Shown: positions 45,141-55,006, counted from the stretch's first letter. The stretch: DNA of 64,000 nt from Pedobacter sp. MC2016-24 (GCF_015223055.1 NZ_JADFBX010000002.1:496001-560000), one strand, 5' to 3'. A program made the numbers and translations. Notes: a model not told the origin generated them from the letters alone.

Positions 45141-46379
45141 CTACCAGCGGTATTGTAGTCTGGCTGTAAATACATCATCTTTTAAATCACCCAGGTATTC
45201 GGGTAACAAGGTCGCATCATTAACCACATGCTCGTTATAGAGTGTAAATTTTAAACGGGAATTTAACAGGTATGCCACTCCGTAGCCCAATGTGCTAAAT
45301 TTGATGTCTCCTGCTGTGGTATTGCTGTTTGGTGCACCGATCTGTGCTTCTTTAAGGTGTACGTTTGGATCATAAACATCATATGCCAGTAAGGCTCTGA
45401 ATTTTGTTTTAGCGATTTGTTGCGTAAACCAGAAATAATAGCCGGCAAAGGTTCGCATATATAAGTCTGTGGCCGGCTGTGTGGCGAAACTCTGACTGGC
45501 ATTAGGCCCGGTAACACTGGATGAGTTTGCTATCCCGGGCTGCGTGCCACCTATAAACTCTGCTTTAAGTTGGCTCATGCCAAAAGTATTGTCATACTGG
45601 ATTTGCACGTTACCTCCAAAATAATTTCGTTTCGCATTCCAGCCTATATTTTCCTTACTTGTATTCTTTACATAACCTGAATTGTCATTATCGGAATAAT
45701 AGTTCTCAGTATCATTACGCACGGACCCTTTATAAAAGGAAGTGCCGAAGCCAATGTGAAGTTTTTTATTTGCCAGACTATCAAATTTGAAACTTATATT
45801 CCCGATGATGTCTTTTTTCGAATCATAATCTCTGGCTGTAAGACCGCTTCCATTTACAGCGGCAAGCTCCAAGGTTAAGAAATGAAATTTGCCATCAGGT
45901 CTGAAACCAATCATGGCACCTAAATCGCGTTCCCTGGGCATTAATGTTTGAAAGACCCTTGCTCTTTCTGGAAAATCCCTGTAGCCCGAGGAGTAAACAA
46001 TAGAATACCCAAAAGGACGATTGAATAAACCCGCTGTAAACATTAATGACTTGGAATTTTGCTGATGCAGTTGAATGAAAGCATCCATCAACTGCAGGCC
46101 ATTTTGCGTTGCATCAATTTGAAATACGATGCTGGAGAACTTATCGGCGCGATCAATTTTTAACCGCCCACGTCTGATCATGAACCGACTGTCTGAATTT
46201 TTTGAAAAATCACCACCAGAGAAGGAGTTTATGCCCGCTGATTGTGCTTTTTGAAATTGCGTCTGCAAATAACCTGTAATGGCAATTTCATGTGGATCAT
46301 AAGATGAAGGTGAATTGTTGCTCTGTGCAAAACTAAATAGCGGACAAAGAAACGCCACGCCAAGCCATGATTTTTTCAT
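45141..46379 (-). CDS. OprP/OprO-type outer-membrane porin
   Basis: 412-residue beta-barrel with a signal peptide (MKKSWLGVAFLCPLFSFAQS). Alternating strands and short turns run through the protein, with an N-terminal segment FMIRRGRLKIDRADKFSSIV typical of phosphate-selective porin O/P and a C-terminal aromatic strand FTARLQYRW, the barrel-assembly signal. It probably allows anion diffusion; phosphate selectivity is not proven. It stands alone; TAATTTTG (46412-46405, minus) is a plausible -7 box giving a leader of about 20 bases. Confidence 0.85.
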   Translation of the reverse strand: MKKSWLGVAFLCPLFSFAQSNNSPSSYDPHEIAITGYLQTQFQKAQSAGINSFSGGDFSKNSDSRFMIRRGRLKIDRADKFSSIVFQIDATQNGLQLMDAFIQLHQQNSKSLMFTAGLFNRPFGYSIVYSSGYRDFPERARVFQTLMPRERDLGAMIGFRPDGKFHFLTLELAAVNGSGLTARDYDSKKDIIGNISFKFDSLANKKLHIGFGTSFYKGSVRNDTENYYSDNDNSGYVKNTSKENIGWNAKRNYFGGNVQIQYDNTFGMSQLKAEFIGGTQPGIANSSSVTGPNASQSFATQPATDLYMRTFAGYYFWFTQQIAKTKFRALLAYDVYDPNVHLKEAQIGAPNSNTTAGDIKFSTLGYGVAYLLNSRLKFTLYNEHVVNDATLLPEYLGDLKDDVFTARLQYRW

Positions 46380-46518
46380 AGTTAATGTAAAGATTTTGAG
46401 CTGCCAAAATTACATTTAATGCTTCTATTTCCTAGGGCTATGCTTTTTAATTATTTATATGCAATAGGCTATTCCAAACCCTCTATTTTAACTAATTTAC
46501 ATTTTTATTACATGATAA

Positions 46519-46551
46519 TTTGCAAATAGGTATGTTTTGGAGTTATTTTTG
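46519..46551 (+). promoter_or_regulatory. Promoter of the small-protein/SulP/carbonic anhydrase unit
   Basis: TTTG (46519-46522), 21 bases, TATTTTTG (46544-46551). The expected start near 46556 gives a leader of about 24 bases to the small protein gene. Confidence 0.6.
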
Positions 46552-46579
46552 AAAAGGTTAGAACAAATACACACATTTA

Positions 46580-46918
46580 ATGTTTATAAGGAAATACCGT
46601 ATATCGATAATCATTGCCTTTCTGGCCATCTTTTCTGCAAAGATGATGATATCTGGTGCGCCCTTATTTTTTAACCACATCGATAAAGAAATCATGAAAG
46701 CCGTAATTATGCAAATTGAAGTAGAGCATAGTTCGGATAATGATAGTGCGAAAGCAAAAGTTAAGATTTGCGATTTCAAAATTGATTTACATTACGATTA
46801 TAGCTTTGCAGCTGTACTCAGTATCTACGGTATAAACAGTAGCTTTATAGAGCACTTTAAACGGTACGTGGATCCTTTCCACCCCTCTGTACCAACACCG
46901 CCTCCTAACCTAAGCTAG
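46580..46918 (+). CDS. Small membrane-anchored or exported protein, unknown
   Basis: 112 residues, not recognised. A basic N-terminus and a hydrophobic segment (MFIRKYRISIIIAFLAIFSA) suggest an uncleaved anchor or signal peptide. The rest is mixed, with a Pro-rich end PSVPTPPPNLS. It has a good promoter, lies 83 bases before the SulP gene on the same strand, and may be cotranscribed with it. It may be a real accessory protein; no function can be assigned. Confidence 0.6.
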   Translation: MFIRKYRISIIIAFLAIFSAKMMISGAPLFFNHIDKEIMKAVIMQIEVEHSSDNDSAKAKVKICDFKIDLHYDYSFAAVLSIYGINSSFIEHFKRYVDPFHPSVPTPPPNLS

Positions 46919-47001
46919 TTTTAGATGTATTTGACGACCAGTACGCTGGCACGTTTATGCATTTTTATAAATTAGTTTAAAAGAATTAAAACATAGTTTT
47001 T

Positions 47002-48606
47002 ATGCAAAGAGGAGACTCAATCTTTTCAAGATTGGAAGTGAAGAAATATATATTGAAAAAAAATCTGAAGCGGGATTTACCGTCAAGCATTGTCGTATTT
47101 TTAGTGGCATTGCCACTTTGTTTAGGTATTGCATTGGCTTCAGGCGCGCCGCTATTTGCTGGTCTTGTTACCGGCGTAGTTGGTGGTATTGTGGTGGCTA
47201 GCTTTAGTGGCTCACAATTAAGTGTAAGTGGACCTGCGGCTGGTTTGACTGCGATTGTTCTGGGAGCGATCGGGCAGTTGGGTAGCTATCAGACCTTTTT
47301 GCTAGCTGTAGTGCTGGCAGGGGGGATGCAACTTATTCTTGGGTTTTTAAAAGGAGGGACAATTGGTAATTATTTTCCGTCAAGTGTTATTGAGGGAATG
47401 TTGGCTGCTATTGGTTTAACCCTTATTTTGAAACAATTGCCTCATGCCCTTGGTGTTGATTCTGACTTTTTTGGTGATGAGAGCTTTTTCCAGGCAGACC
47501 ATAACAATACGTTTTCGGCCATTCAAAATGCATTGAGTCATTTTACCCTGGCTGCTATAGTGATCAGTGGATTATCTATACTGATCCTTATCTTTTGGCC
47601 TAAATTTAAAAAGCTAAGCGTTGTACCAGCGCCGTTGGTAGTCGTTGTTTTGGGGGTTGGATTAAGCATTGCTTTTCAATCTACAGGATTTGCTTTAAGT
47701 GCGAAACAAATGGTAGAAATACCGGTAGTCAATGGCTGGTCGGAATTTACAGGTCTTTTTACAGCACCTGACTTTTCTGAGATTCTGAATGGAAAAGTCT
47801 GGATCGTTGCTGTTACCATTGCTGTGGTGGCAAGTTTAGAAACATTGCTTAGTATAGAGGCTGTTGATAAAATTGACCCGATAAAAAGGGTATCGCCTAC
47901 AAATAGAGAGCTAGTTGCACAGGGTGTTGGTAACATGGCTAGCGGTATGCTCGGTGGTTTACCGCTTACATCGGTAATTGTACGAAGCTCAGCAAATGTG
48001 AATGCGGGTGGCCGTACCAAAATGTCTGCTATTTTTCACGGTGTTTGGTTACTTTTATCCTTCCTACTTATCCCGGGTGTGATCAATATGATCCCTTTGG
48101 CATGTTTGGCAGCGATACTCCTGGTTACCGGTTATAAACTTACACGGGTTGCTTTATTTAAGCACATGTTTCATAAAGGATGGGACCAGTTTGTACCCTT
48201 TGTGATCACCATTATAGCAGTATTGCTTACTGACCTGTTGAAAGGTGTAGCTATTGGGATGTTGTTCTCCGTATTTTATTTATTACGTACCAATATGCGT
48301 AATCCGTATTTTTATAAAATTCAGGAAGAGGGAGATAAAAAGAACATCAGAATTAAATTAGCAGAAGAAGTTTCATTCTTAAACAAAGCTGCCATTCAGG
48401 TGGTGCTCAATAAAATCCCTAGAGAAACCAATGTCATTATTGACGGAACAAATTCGAGGTATATAGACCCGGATGTATTGGAAACGATTTTTAATTATAA
48501 GCACAATGCTTATACTAAGGGGATTATTGTAATTTTAGAAAATATAAAGACACAGTATACTGTGCCAAAATTGAATAATAAAGTCATAGAAGAAATTAAT
48601 AATTAA
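47002..48606 (+). CDS. SulP-family anion (probably bicarbonate) transporter
   Basis: 534-residue inner-membrane transporter. It starts with a short cytosolic stretch, then the family signature LPLCLGIALASGAPLFAGL and SGPAAGLTAIVLGAIG. About 12-14 helices extend to residue 440, followed by a C-terminal STAS-like domain (about 450-530, NVIIDGTNSRYIDPDVLETI). A beta-carbonic anhydrase gene follows after 5 bases, a context that points to bicarbonate rather than sulfate transport. This substrate is inferred from context. Confidence 0.92.
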   Translation: MQRGDSIFSRLEVKKYILKKNLKRDLPSSIVVFLVALPLCLGIALASGAPLFAGLVTGVVGGIVVASFSGSQLSVSGPAAGLTAIVLGAIGQLGSYQTFLLAVVLAGGMQLILGFLKGGTIGNYFPSSVIEGMLAAIGLTLILKQLPHALGVDSDFFGDESFFQADHNNTFSAIQNALSHFTLAAIVISGLSILILIFWPKFKKLSVVPAPLVVVVLGVGLSIAFQSTGFALSAKQMVEIPVVNGWSEFTGLFTAPDFSEILNGKVWIVAVTIAVVASLETLLSIEAVDKIDPIKRVSPTNRELVAQGVGNMASGMLGGLPLTSVIVRSSANVNAGGRTKMSAIFHGVWLLLSFLLIPGVINMIPLACLAAILLVTGYKLTRVALFKHMFHKGWDQFVPFVITIIAVLLTDLLKGVAIGMLFSVFYLLRTNMRNPYFYKIQEEGDKKNIRIKLAEEVSFLNKAAIQVVLNKIPRETNVIIDGTNSRYIDPDVLETIFNYKHNAYTKGIIVILENIKTQYTVPKLNNKVIEEINN

Positions 48607-48611
48607 TTATT

Positions 48612-49283
48612 ATGTGCGCGAAATTAGAAAAACAAGAGACAGATAAAATAACATACGAAGGTTTATTACAAGGGAATAGGGACTGGGTTGCTGCAACGCT
48701 TCAGGAAGATCCTGCTTTTTTCGACAGGCTTTCTGCTGGTCAGGCTCCACCGGTACTTTGGATCGGATGTTCTGATAGTCGTGTACCGGCCAATCAGATT
48801 ACGAATACCATGCCTGGTGATATTTTTGTACACCGTAATATTGCAAATGTGGTTACGCATACGGACATGAATCTGTTGAGTGTACTGGATTATTCTGTTA
48901 ACGTACTGAAAGTGAAACACATTATTGTTTGCGGTCACTACGGTTGTGGTGGTGTAAATGCTGCGTTGGGTGATAAGCAAGTTGGCTTGATTGACAATTG
49001 GTTAAGGAATATCAAAGATGTAATCAGGCTACACGAGCGTGAGATGCAAACCATTAAAGATCCGCAGAAGAGATCAAACCGTTTGGTTGAGCTCAATGCA
49101 ATTGAAGGTGCTGCAAATGTAATGAGCACTTCTATTGTACAAAATGCATGGGCTTCTGGACAAGAATTGAGTGTTCATGCCTGGGTATATAGCTTAGAGA
49201 GTGGATTGATTACCGATTTGAAGGTTAGTGCATCCGGACCTGACGATATTTCTCCGGTATTTAAAATGCAAGCTCACAAATAA
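48612..49283 (+). CDS. Beta-class carbonic anhydrase
   Basis: Interconverts CO2 and bicarbonate. 223 residues. Zinc ligands are in LWIGCSDSRVPANQI (Cys and the Asp-Arg dyad) and HIIVCGHYGCGGVNAAL (His and Cys). A shorter non-catalytic helix is at the C-terminus. It lies 5 bases after the SulP gene, so uptake and hydration are coupled in one transcript, which would supply bicarbonate for carboxylation reactions. Confidence 0.95.
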   Translation: MCAKLEKQETDKITYEGLLQGNRDWVAATLQEDPAFFDRLSAGQAPPVLWIGCSDSRVPANQITNTMPGDIFVHRNIANVVTHTDMNLLSVLDYSVNVLKVKHIIVCGHYGCGGVNAALGDKQVGLIDNWLRNIKDVIRLHEREMQTIKDPQKRSNRLVELNAIEGAANVMSTSIVQNAWASGQELSVHAWVYSLESGLITDLKVSASGPDDISPVFKMQAHK

Positions 49284-49330
49284 TCAAACATCATCCTGTT
49301 GTTTGATCGCAAACAGCGGCTTGATATTGC

Positions 49331-49370
49331 AAAAGCCTCCCGATGACAAATCGGGAGGCTTTATTTTTGT
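49331..49370 (+). terminator. Terminator after carbonic anhydrase
   Basis: An 11-bp stem AAGCCTCCCGA (49333-49343) with TCGGGAGGCTT (49351-49361), 7-base loop, then TATTTTTGTT. Confidence 0.85.
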
Positions 49371-49382
49371 TGTTGATGATTT

Positions 49383-51011
49383 TTATCCTAAGAATGGATA
49401 CCTGTAATCTTTTGGCATATCAAACGTCTCTTTTATTGTACGTGGAGAAACCCAACGTAAAAGATTGATCATAGATCCGGCTTTATCATTTGTACCAGAA
49501 CCTCTGGCACCACCAAATGGTTGTTGCCCAACTACGGCACCAGTACATTTGTCATTGATGTAAAAATTACCGGCAGCGTTACGTAATCTATGGGTAGCTT
49601 TTTCAATTGCATAGCGATCCTGAGCGATAAATGCACCTGTTAAGGCATAGATAGACGTTGAGTCAACAATATCCAGGACCTTATCAAAATCTGCATCCTC
49701 ATAAACGTAAATTGTCAGTACTGGACCAAATAGCTCTTCGCACATGGTCGTATACATCGGATCGTCTACAACCAGTACCGTAGGTTCGATAAAATAGCCT
49801 TTGCTCTTATCATAGTTTCCACCGGCAATGATTTCAACTGATTTATCTTTTTTTGCTTCATCAATATATTTAGCCAATTTATCGAATGAATTGTTGTCGA
49901 TTACAGCGTTGATGAAATTGCTGAAATCCTCTGTACCACCCATTTTAAAGGTTGCCAGATCACGCAACATATATTCCTTTACTTTTGTCCAGATGCTTTT
50001 TGCTACGTAAACACGTGATGCCGCAGAACATTTTTGTCCCTGATATTCAAAAGCACCTCGGATAATTGCCGTACTCGCAGATTCAGCTTCGGCAGAACCA
50101 TGAACCATGATGAAGTCTTTACCGCCGGTCTCTCCAACAATACGCGGATAAGTTTTAAACTTGTGGATGTTGTTTCCGATAGTTTTCCAGATGTCCTGGA
50201 ATACACCAGTTGACCCTGTAAAGTGGATGCCTGCAAAATCAGGATGGTTGAAGATCACTTCACCTGCTTCGGGTCCGGAAACGTAAACCAGATTAATTAC
50301 ACCATCCGGCAAACCAGCTTCTCTAAAAATCTGCATCAGTACATTTGCTGCATAGATTTGAGTATTAGCTGGTTTCCAAACCACTACATTTCCCATCATT
50401 GCTGCAGAAGTAGGTAAATTTCCCGCAATAGCTGTGAAATTAAAAGGTGTTAAGGCAAAAACAAAACCTTCCAGGGGACGTTGTTCAACTCGGTTCCATG
50501 ATCCTTTTGGAGAAACCGGAGGTTGTTGTTTGTATATATCTGACATGTAGCTCACGTTGAACCGCAAAAAGTCGATCAGCTCACATGCAGAATCAATTTC
50601 TGCCTGGTATGCATTTTTACTCTGGCCCAGCATGGTTGCTGCATTTAATTTATAACGGTAAGGACCTGCAATCAGATCAGCAGCTTTCAAAAATACGGCC
50701 GCACGGTGTTCCCATGCCAGGTTTTCCCAATTTGCTTTAGCTGCTAATGCAGCATCAATTGCTTGTTTTACATGAGTCTTGTCGCCTTTGCTAAATTGAC
50801 CAAGTACATGCTGATGATCGTGTGGAGGAGTTACAATTCCTTTTTTATCGGTATGAACTTCCTGCCCTGCAATATACATGGGTATTTCAATTTGTTTTGA
50901 ACGGGCATCGGCTAGGGCAGCCTCTAAAAGTTCACGTTCTTTGCTTCCTGGTGCGTAACCCAAAATGGGCTCATTTACAGGAGCTGGTACGTTAAAAAAT
51001 CCTTTAAGCAT
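49383..51011 (-). CDS. pruA: L-glutamate gamma-semialdehyde (P5C) dehydrogenase
   Basis: NAD-dependent last step of proline degradation to glutamate. 542 residues of the ALDH fold: catalytic Cys in EYQGQKCSAASRVYVAK, catalytic Glu in RIVGETGGKDFIMVHGS, and the nucleotide-binding FTGSTGVFQDIW. The single-domain form (no proline dehydrogenase fusion) of this length is usual in Bacteroidota and resembles the eukaryotic ALDH4 type. It is monocistronic. TACCTTTG (51038-51031, minus) is a plausible -7 box. Confidence 0.94.
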   Translation of the reverse strand: MLKGFFNVPAPVNEPILGYAPGSKERELLEAALADARSKQIEIPMYIAGQEVHTDKKGIVTPPHDHQHVLGQFSKGDKTHVKQAIDAALAAKANWENLAWEHRAAVFLKAADLIAGPYRYKLNAATMLGQSKNAYQAEIDSACELIDFLRFNVSYMSDIYKQQPPVSPKGSWNRVEQRPLEGFVFALTPFNFTAIAGNLPTSAAMMGNVVVWKPANTQIYAANVLMQIFREAGLPDGVINLVYVSGPEAGEVIFNHPDFAGIHFTGSTGVFQDIWKTIGNNIHKFKTYPRIVGETGGKDFIMVHGSAEAESASTAIIRGAFEYQGQKCSAASRVYVAKSIWTKVKEYMLRDLATFKMGGTEDFSNFINAVIDNNSFDKLAKYIDEAKKDKSVEIIAGGNYDKSKGYFIEPTVLVVDDPMYTTMCEELFGPVLTIYVYEDADFDKVLDIVDSTSIYALTGAFIAQDRYAIEKATHRLRNAAGNFYINDKCTGAVVGQQPFGGARGSGTNDKAGSMINLLRWVSPRTIKETFDMPKDYRYPFLG

Positions 51012-51030
51012 ATTTAATAAGTTATTTCTA

Positions 51031-51038
51031 CAAAGGTA
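51031..51038 (-). promoter_or_regulatory. -7 box of pruA
   Basis: TACCTTTG on the minus strand, 19 bases before the ATG. No TTG at the expected spacing was seen. Confidence 0.4.
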
Positions 51039-51080
51039 AGGTAATTTTTATTACAGTGGTATTGATGATTCTGTATTAAC

Positions 51081-51114
51081 TTGGTGCAAGGCGCTGTAAT
51101 AATTCTTATTTTTG
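51081..51114 (+). promoter_or_regulatory. Promoter of the lpxK operon
   Basis: TTG (51081-51083), a 23-base spacer and TATTTTTG (51107-51114). The expected leader before lpxK is only about 6 bases. Confidence 0.5.
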
Positions 51115-51124
51115 AAGCGAAAGC

Positions 51125-52186
51125 ATGGTTAAATATCTCAGGTTACTACTACTTCCTTTTTCAGTCCTTTACGGAATTGTGATTGTATTGCGCAATAAGC
51201 TGTATGATATGGGTATATTTAAATCTATAGCTTTCGATATTCCAATTATATGTGTAGGTAATCTGGTGGTTGGCGGTTCAGGAAAAAGTCCGGTAACAGA
51301 ATATCTGGTGCGTTTGCTGCACGGTCATAAAATCGCCATTTTAAGTCGTGGATATGGGCGGGAAACCAAGGGTTTTATTTTAGCCGATGAAAGTGCAACT
51401 GCTTTGAGCATTGGAGACGAACCTATGCAGTTTTATCATAAATTTCCGCACGTTACCGTAGCGGTATGTGAGGACCGCGTTAAAGGTATTAACCTGCTTA
51501 AAGATCAACATGATCTGGTGATTTTGGACGATGCTTATCAACACCGTCGGGTGAAGCCAGGATTTAGTGTTTTATTGTTTGAATTTCAGAAGCTTCTAAG
51601 GCCACAGTTTTTACTGCCTGGGGGGAATTTGAGGGAACCTTTTTTTGGTTATAAAAGAGCGCAGGCCGTTTTGATCACCAAATCGCCAACGCAGATTTCC
51701 AATGTAGAGAGAATGAAAATCGTCGAAAAATTTAACAAGTCGTCAAATCACACAATTTCTTTTTCAGCACTTCAATATGGGAATTTAATCCACTTATTCT
51801 CTGAAGCGGAACAGGCCTGTTCTACGGTTTATGAAACAACAAGGGTGTACTTATTGACTGGAATAGCAAATCCTTCACCACTCGTCAATCACCTTAAAGG
51901 CTATACGGCGCACATTGACCACCATGAATACCCGGACCATTATCGGTTCAGTTTACAAAATATTAAAACTCTGGTGGATGCATTCAATCGCAATCCATCA
52001 AAAGAAAAATTAATCATCACAACAGAAAAGGATGCGCAACGTTTATTAGATGATTCTTTCAAAGAATTACTGCTAAATTTGCCTGTCTTTTATTTGCCAA
52101 TTAAAATTGCGTTACAAGAGGAAGATAAAGTTACATTTGATCAAAAGATTTTAGATTATGTTTCAAGCACTACACGAAACCGTTGA
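51125..52186 (+). CDS. lpxK: Tetraacyldisaccharide 4'-kinase
   Basis: Phosphorylates the 4' position of the lipid A disaccharide at the inner membrane. 353 residues: an N-terminal membrane-associated helix (LLLLPFSVLYGIVIVL), the P-loop CVGNLVVGGSGKSPVTEYL (about 39-57), ILSRGYGRETKGF, and the metal/substrate segment LVILDDAYQHRRVKPG. Normal length. The last 29 bases overlap the start of the next gene. Confidence 0.95.
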   Translation: MVKYLRLLLLPFSVLYGIVIVLRNKLYDMGIFKSIAFDIPIICVGNLVVGGSGKSPVTEYLVRLLHGHKIAILSRGYGRETKGFILADESATALSIGDEPMQFYHKFPHVTVAVCEDRVKGINLLKDQHDLVILDDAYQHRRVKPGFSVLLFEFQKLLRPQFLLPGGNLREPFFGYKRAQAVLITKSPTQISNVERMKIVEKFNKSSNHTISFSALQYGNLIHLFSEAEQACSTVYETTRVYLLTGIANPSPLVNHLKGYTAHIDHHEYPDHYRFSLQNIKTLVDAFNRNPSKEKLIITTEKDAQRLLDDSFKELLLNLPVFYLPIKIALQEEDKVTFDQKILDYVSSTTRNR

Positions 52187-52973
52187 ATATATAAAACGTA
52201 AAACGGAGAATTTTGAACCGGAAATAGGTATTGTTCTTGGTACTGGTCTTGGCGGACTGGTTAATGAGATAGAGGTTGCTTACAGTTTGATGTACTCAAA
52301 CATTCCAAATTTTCCAATTTCTACTTTAGAATTTCACTCAGGCAAGCTTATTTTTGGAACACTAAACGGAAAAAAAGTAATAGCCATGCAAGGTCGTCTG
52401 CATTATTACGAAGGTTATAGCATGCAGCAAATCACTTTTCCTATACGCGCAATGAAGGCGCTTGGCGTGCACTGCCTGTTTGTATCCAATGCGGCAGGCT
52501 CTTTGAATTCTAATTTTAAAAAGGGTGATCTGATGATTATTAATGATCACATCAATTTGCAGCCTGAAAGCCCACTGAGAGGTCATAATGATGCCGATAT
52601 GGGACCTCGTTTTCCAGATATGAGTCAGCCTTACAGTCGTAGGTTAATTGACATCGCTATGAGAATCGCAGTAGATGAAAAAATTAAATGTCACCAGGGC
52701 GTGTACGTATCGGTAACCGGACCTAATCTGGAAACTAAAGCTGAATATAATTATCTCCGCATCATTGGTGGAGATGCAGTAGGAATGAGCACTGTGCCTG
52801 AAGTGATTGTTGCAAACCATATGCATATTCCTGTTTTTGCCATTTCTGTACTTACAGATGAAGGCTTCCCAGAGGTTTTAAGCCCGGTTAGCCTGGAAGA
52901 GATTTTGGAGACAGCCCGTAAGGCAGAACCTGAGATGACAAAAATATTAAGCCAGTTAATTTCTACTTTGTAA
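52158..52973 (+). CDS. Purine nucleoside phosphorylase
   Basis: Trimeric-type (PNP class II-like) enzyme that splits inosine or guanosine with phosphate for purine salvage. 271 residues: IGIVLGTGLGGLVNEI (phosphate loop), FHSGKLIFG, MQGRLHYYEGYSM, VSNAAGSLN, NLQPESPLRGHND and VTGPNLETKAEYN are family motifs; VGMSTVPEVIVANHM lies near the base site. It overlaps lpxK by 29 bases and the next gene by one base, so the three are cotranslated. Confidence 0.95.
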   Translation: MFQALHETVEYIKRKTENFEPEIGIVLGTGLGGLVNEIEVAYSLMYSNIPNFPISTLEFHSGKLIFGTLNGKKVIAMQGRLHYYEGYSMQQITFPIRAMKALGVHCLFVSNAAGSLNSNFKKGDLMIINDHINLQPESPLRGHNDADMGPRFPDMSQPYSRRLIDIAMRIAVDEKIKCHQGVYVSVTGPNLETKAEYNYLRIIGGDAVGMSTVPEVIVANHMHIPVFAISVLTDEGFPEVLSPVSLEEILETARKAEPEMTKILSQLISTL

Positions 52974-55006
52974 TGTATAGAGGCCTTATTCTATTTGTTC
53001 TGCTGCTGGCTGTTTTGGGTGTGGGAGAATTGCGTGCGCAAGATTTAAAGACCAGTGTTAAAGACAATAAAGAACTGGATTCGTTACGGAAAAAAGAAGA
53101 AGAGGGTAAAGATTCAGTGATCTTTACCTCAAAATACATCCGGTATACTACGCTTAAACTGACCAAAGATAGCATTCAAACACTGGCGTTGGATACGAGT
53201 TTAAATGGAATTCAAAATTTCAATCCCTTAATTCAACCCAGAAATCCAACGATCGGAACAGGTAACGTAGGCTTGGCTGCTATGCCACTTTTGTTTGAAC
53301 CAAGGAAGACAATTGGTTTTGATGCCGGCTTTCATACACTTGATTATTATGCATTGACGCATGACGATATCATATATTATAAGGCAAGAACACCTTTCAC
53401 AAGGTTATACTATGTAGCGGCCGGACTGAAAGAGCAATATTTTAAGGTTACCCATTCGCAAAATATCAAAAAGAATTTCAATATTGGTGCTAATTTTAAC
53501 CGGATCGGTGCTGATGGCTATTATAACAGGCAAAGAGGGGATGATTTAAATGGCGCGCTTTTCAGCTGGTATGAATCGCCCAATAAACGATATAATTTGT
53601 GGACTAACCTAATTTTTAATACGCTTAAGGCGCAGGAAAATGGCTCGACCCCTAATCTTGACCTTTATACCAGTAAATATTTCCCGATTGACCGGATGGC
53701 AGAGAATGTCCGATTAAGTAATTCCAGGCAAATCTGGCGTCAGACTTCGTTTTTAGTCAAGCAGACCTATTTTGTTGGCCGCATTGATAGTCTTTCTCAG
53801 GAAATATCCGATAAAATCCTGCCTACAAATAAGATTTCTTATTCGTTTAGGTATGATGCAAATTCTTATGCTTTTCAAAAAGATGAAACAGATAATTTTA
53901 CTGTTTTGCCAAAAGGGCTTGCGAGTGCTACTTATACCAATGATAGTACACGGTACACGCGTGTACAGAATGAGTTTATTTACAGCTTTTTTCTTCGTGC
54001 AAAGTCAAGTGCTATTATTAAAAATGAGCTAAAAATCGACGCGGGTATCAAGCACGAATTTTACAATTATGCCCAAGGTGTGATGTATCCGGATCGGACA
54101 AACTATTATAAATATACCACCTCTTTTCAAAATATTACACTATTGGGAGCTGCTGGATATAGGTTTAGCAATAGGATTGACCTGAACGTAAATGTCGATC
54201 AGATCATCCAGGGAAATAACATGGGCGATTTTTTATACGACGCTAAAAGTAATGTATTGCTGAGTAACTCGGTGGGCCGGGTTGTACTGGGTGCATATTT
54301 CCAGAATAAATCGCCTGAAGAAGTTTATAACCGCTTTTTTGGTAATCATTACCAATGGATTGGTGACGGAAAGGGGAATGGTTTTGACCGGACTAAAACG
54401 ATTAATTTCTCATTCAAATATCTAAATGAGAAATTGAAGCTGGATGCAAGTGCAGAATATTATCTGATTAATAAGTATTTGTATTTTGGCATGGCCAACG
54501 ATAACCCGAAAGTTGCTTTAGATAGTATCACCATTGCACCTAAACAACTTAATGGAAGTCTTAACCTATTAAAACTGACTGTTGGTAAGAAATTTAATTT
54601 TGGCAGATTCCATTTGGAGAGTTATCTGGTTTATCAAAAAACGGATAATCCTGATGTATTGCGGACGCCAGAGTTGTATACTTTCAATACTTTTTATCTG
54701 GATCAAACATTTTTTAAAGCGCTGAAAACCCATGTTGGTTTCGATATACGTTATAACTCGCCGTACAAAAACTATTCTTACTCTCCTGACGCAGGACAAT
54801 TCTATATCAATTCTCAAAAAACTTTTGACAGCACGCCTATTGTGGATGTATGGGTTAAAGCCAGTCTTAGAAAAGCCAATTTATTTGTGAAGTGCGACTA
54901 TGTCAACCAGGGTTTATTGTCTAAAGGTTATTATACCGTAAATCAATATCCGATGCCGGACCGTGTGATGCTTAAATTCGGTATAAGCTGGAACTTCTAT
55001 GATTAG
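52973..55006 (+). CDS. Large outer-membrane beta-barrel protein (putative porin)
   Basis: 677-residue exported protein with a signal peptide (about 1-22, ending LRAQD). A soluble N-terminal segment (30-100) is followed by a long run of alternating, aromatic-rich beta strands to the C-terminus (LKFGISWNFYD), as in Bacteroidota 'putative porin' proteins. There is no TonB-dependent plug. It is coupled to the PNP gene by a one-base overlap, a conserved-looking but unexplained link to lipid A and purine genes. The substrate is unknown. Confidence 0.8.
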   Translation: MYRGLILFVLLLAVLGVGELRAQDLKTSVKDNKELDSLRKKEEEGKDSVIFTSKYIRYTTLKLTKDSIQTLALDTSLNGIQNFNPLIQPRNPTIGTGNVGLAAMPLLFEPRKTIGFDAGFHTLDYYALTHDDIIYYKARTPFTRLYYVAAGLKEQYFKVTHSQNIKKNFNIGANFNRIGADGYYNRQRGDDLNGALFSWYESPNKRYNLWTNLIFNTLKAQENGSTPNLDLYTSKYFPIDRMAENVRLSNSRQIWRQTSFLVKQTYFVGRIDSLSQEISDKILPTNKISYSFRYDANSYAFQKDETDNFTVLPKGLASATYTNDSTRYTRVQNEFIYSFFLRAKSSAIIKNELKIDAGIKHEFYNYAQGVMYPDRTNYYKYTTSFQNITLLGAAGYRFSNRIDLNVNVDQIIQGNNMGDFLYDAKSNVLLSNSVGRVVLGAYFQNKSPEEVYNRFFGNHYQWIGDGKGNGFDRTKTINFSFKYLNEKLKLDASAEYYLINKYLYFGMANDNPKVALDSITIAPKQLNGSLNLLKLTVGKKFNFGRFHLESYLVYQKTDNPDVLRTPELYTFNTFYLDQTFFKALKTHVGFDIRYNSPYKNYSYSPDAGQFYINSQKTFDSTPIVDVWVKASLRKANLFVKCDYVNQGLLSKGYYTVNQYPMPDRVMLKFGISWNFYD

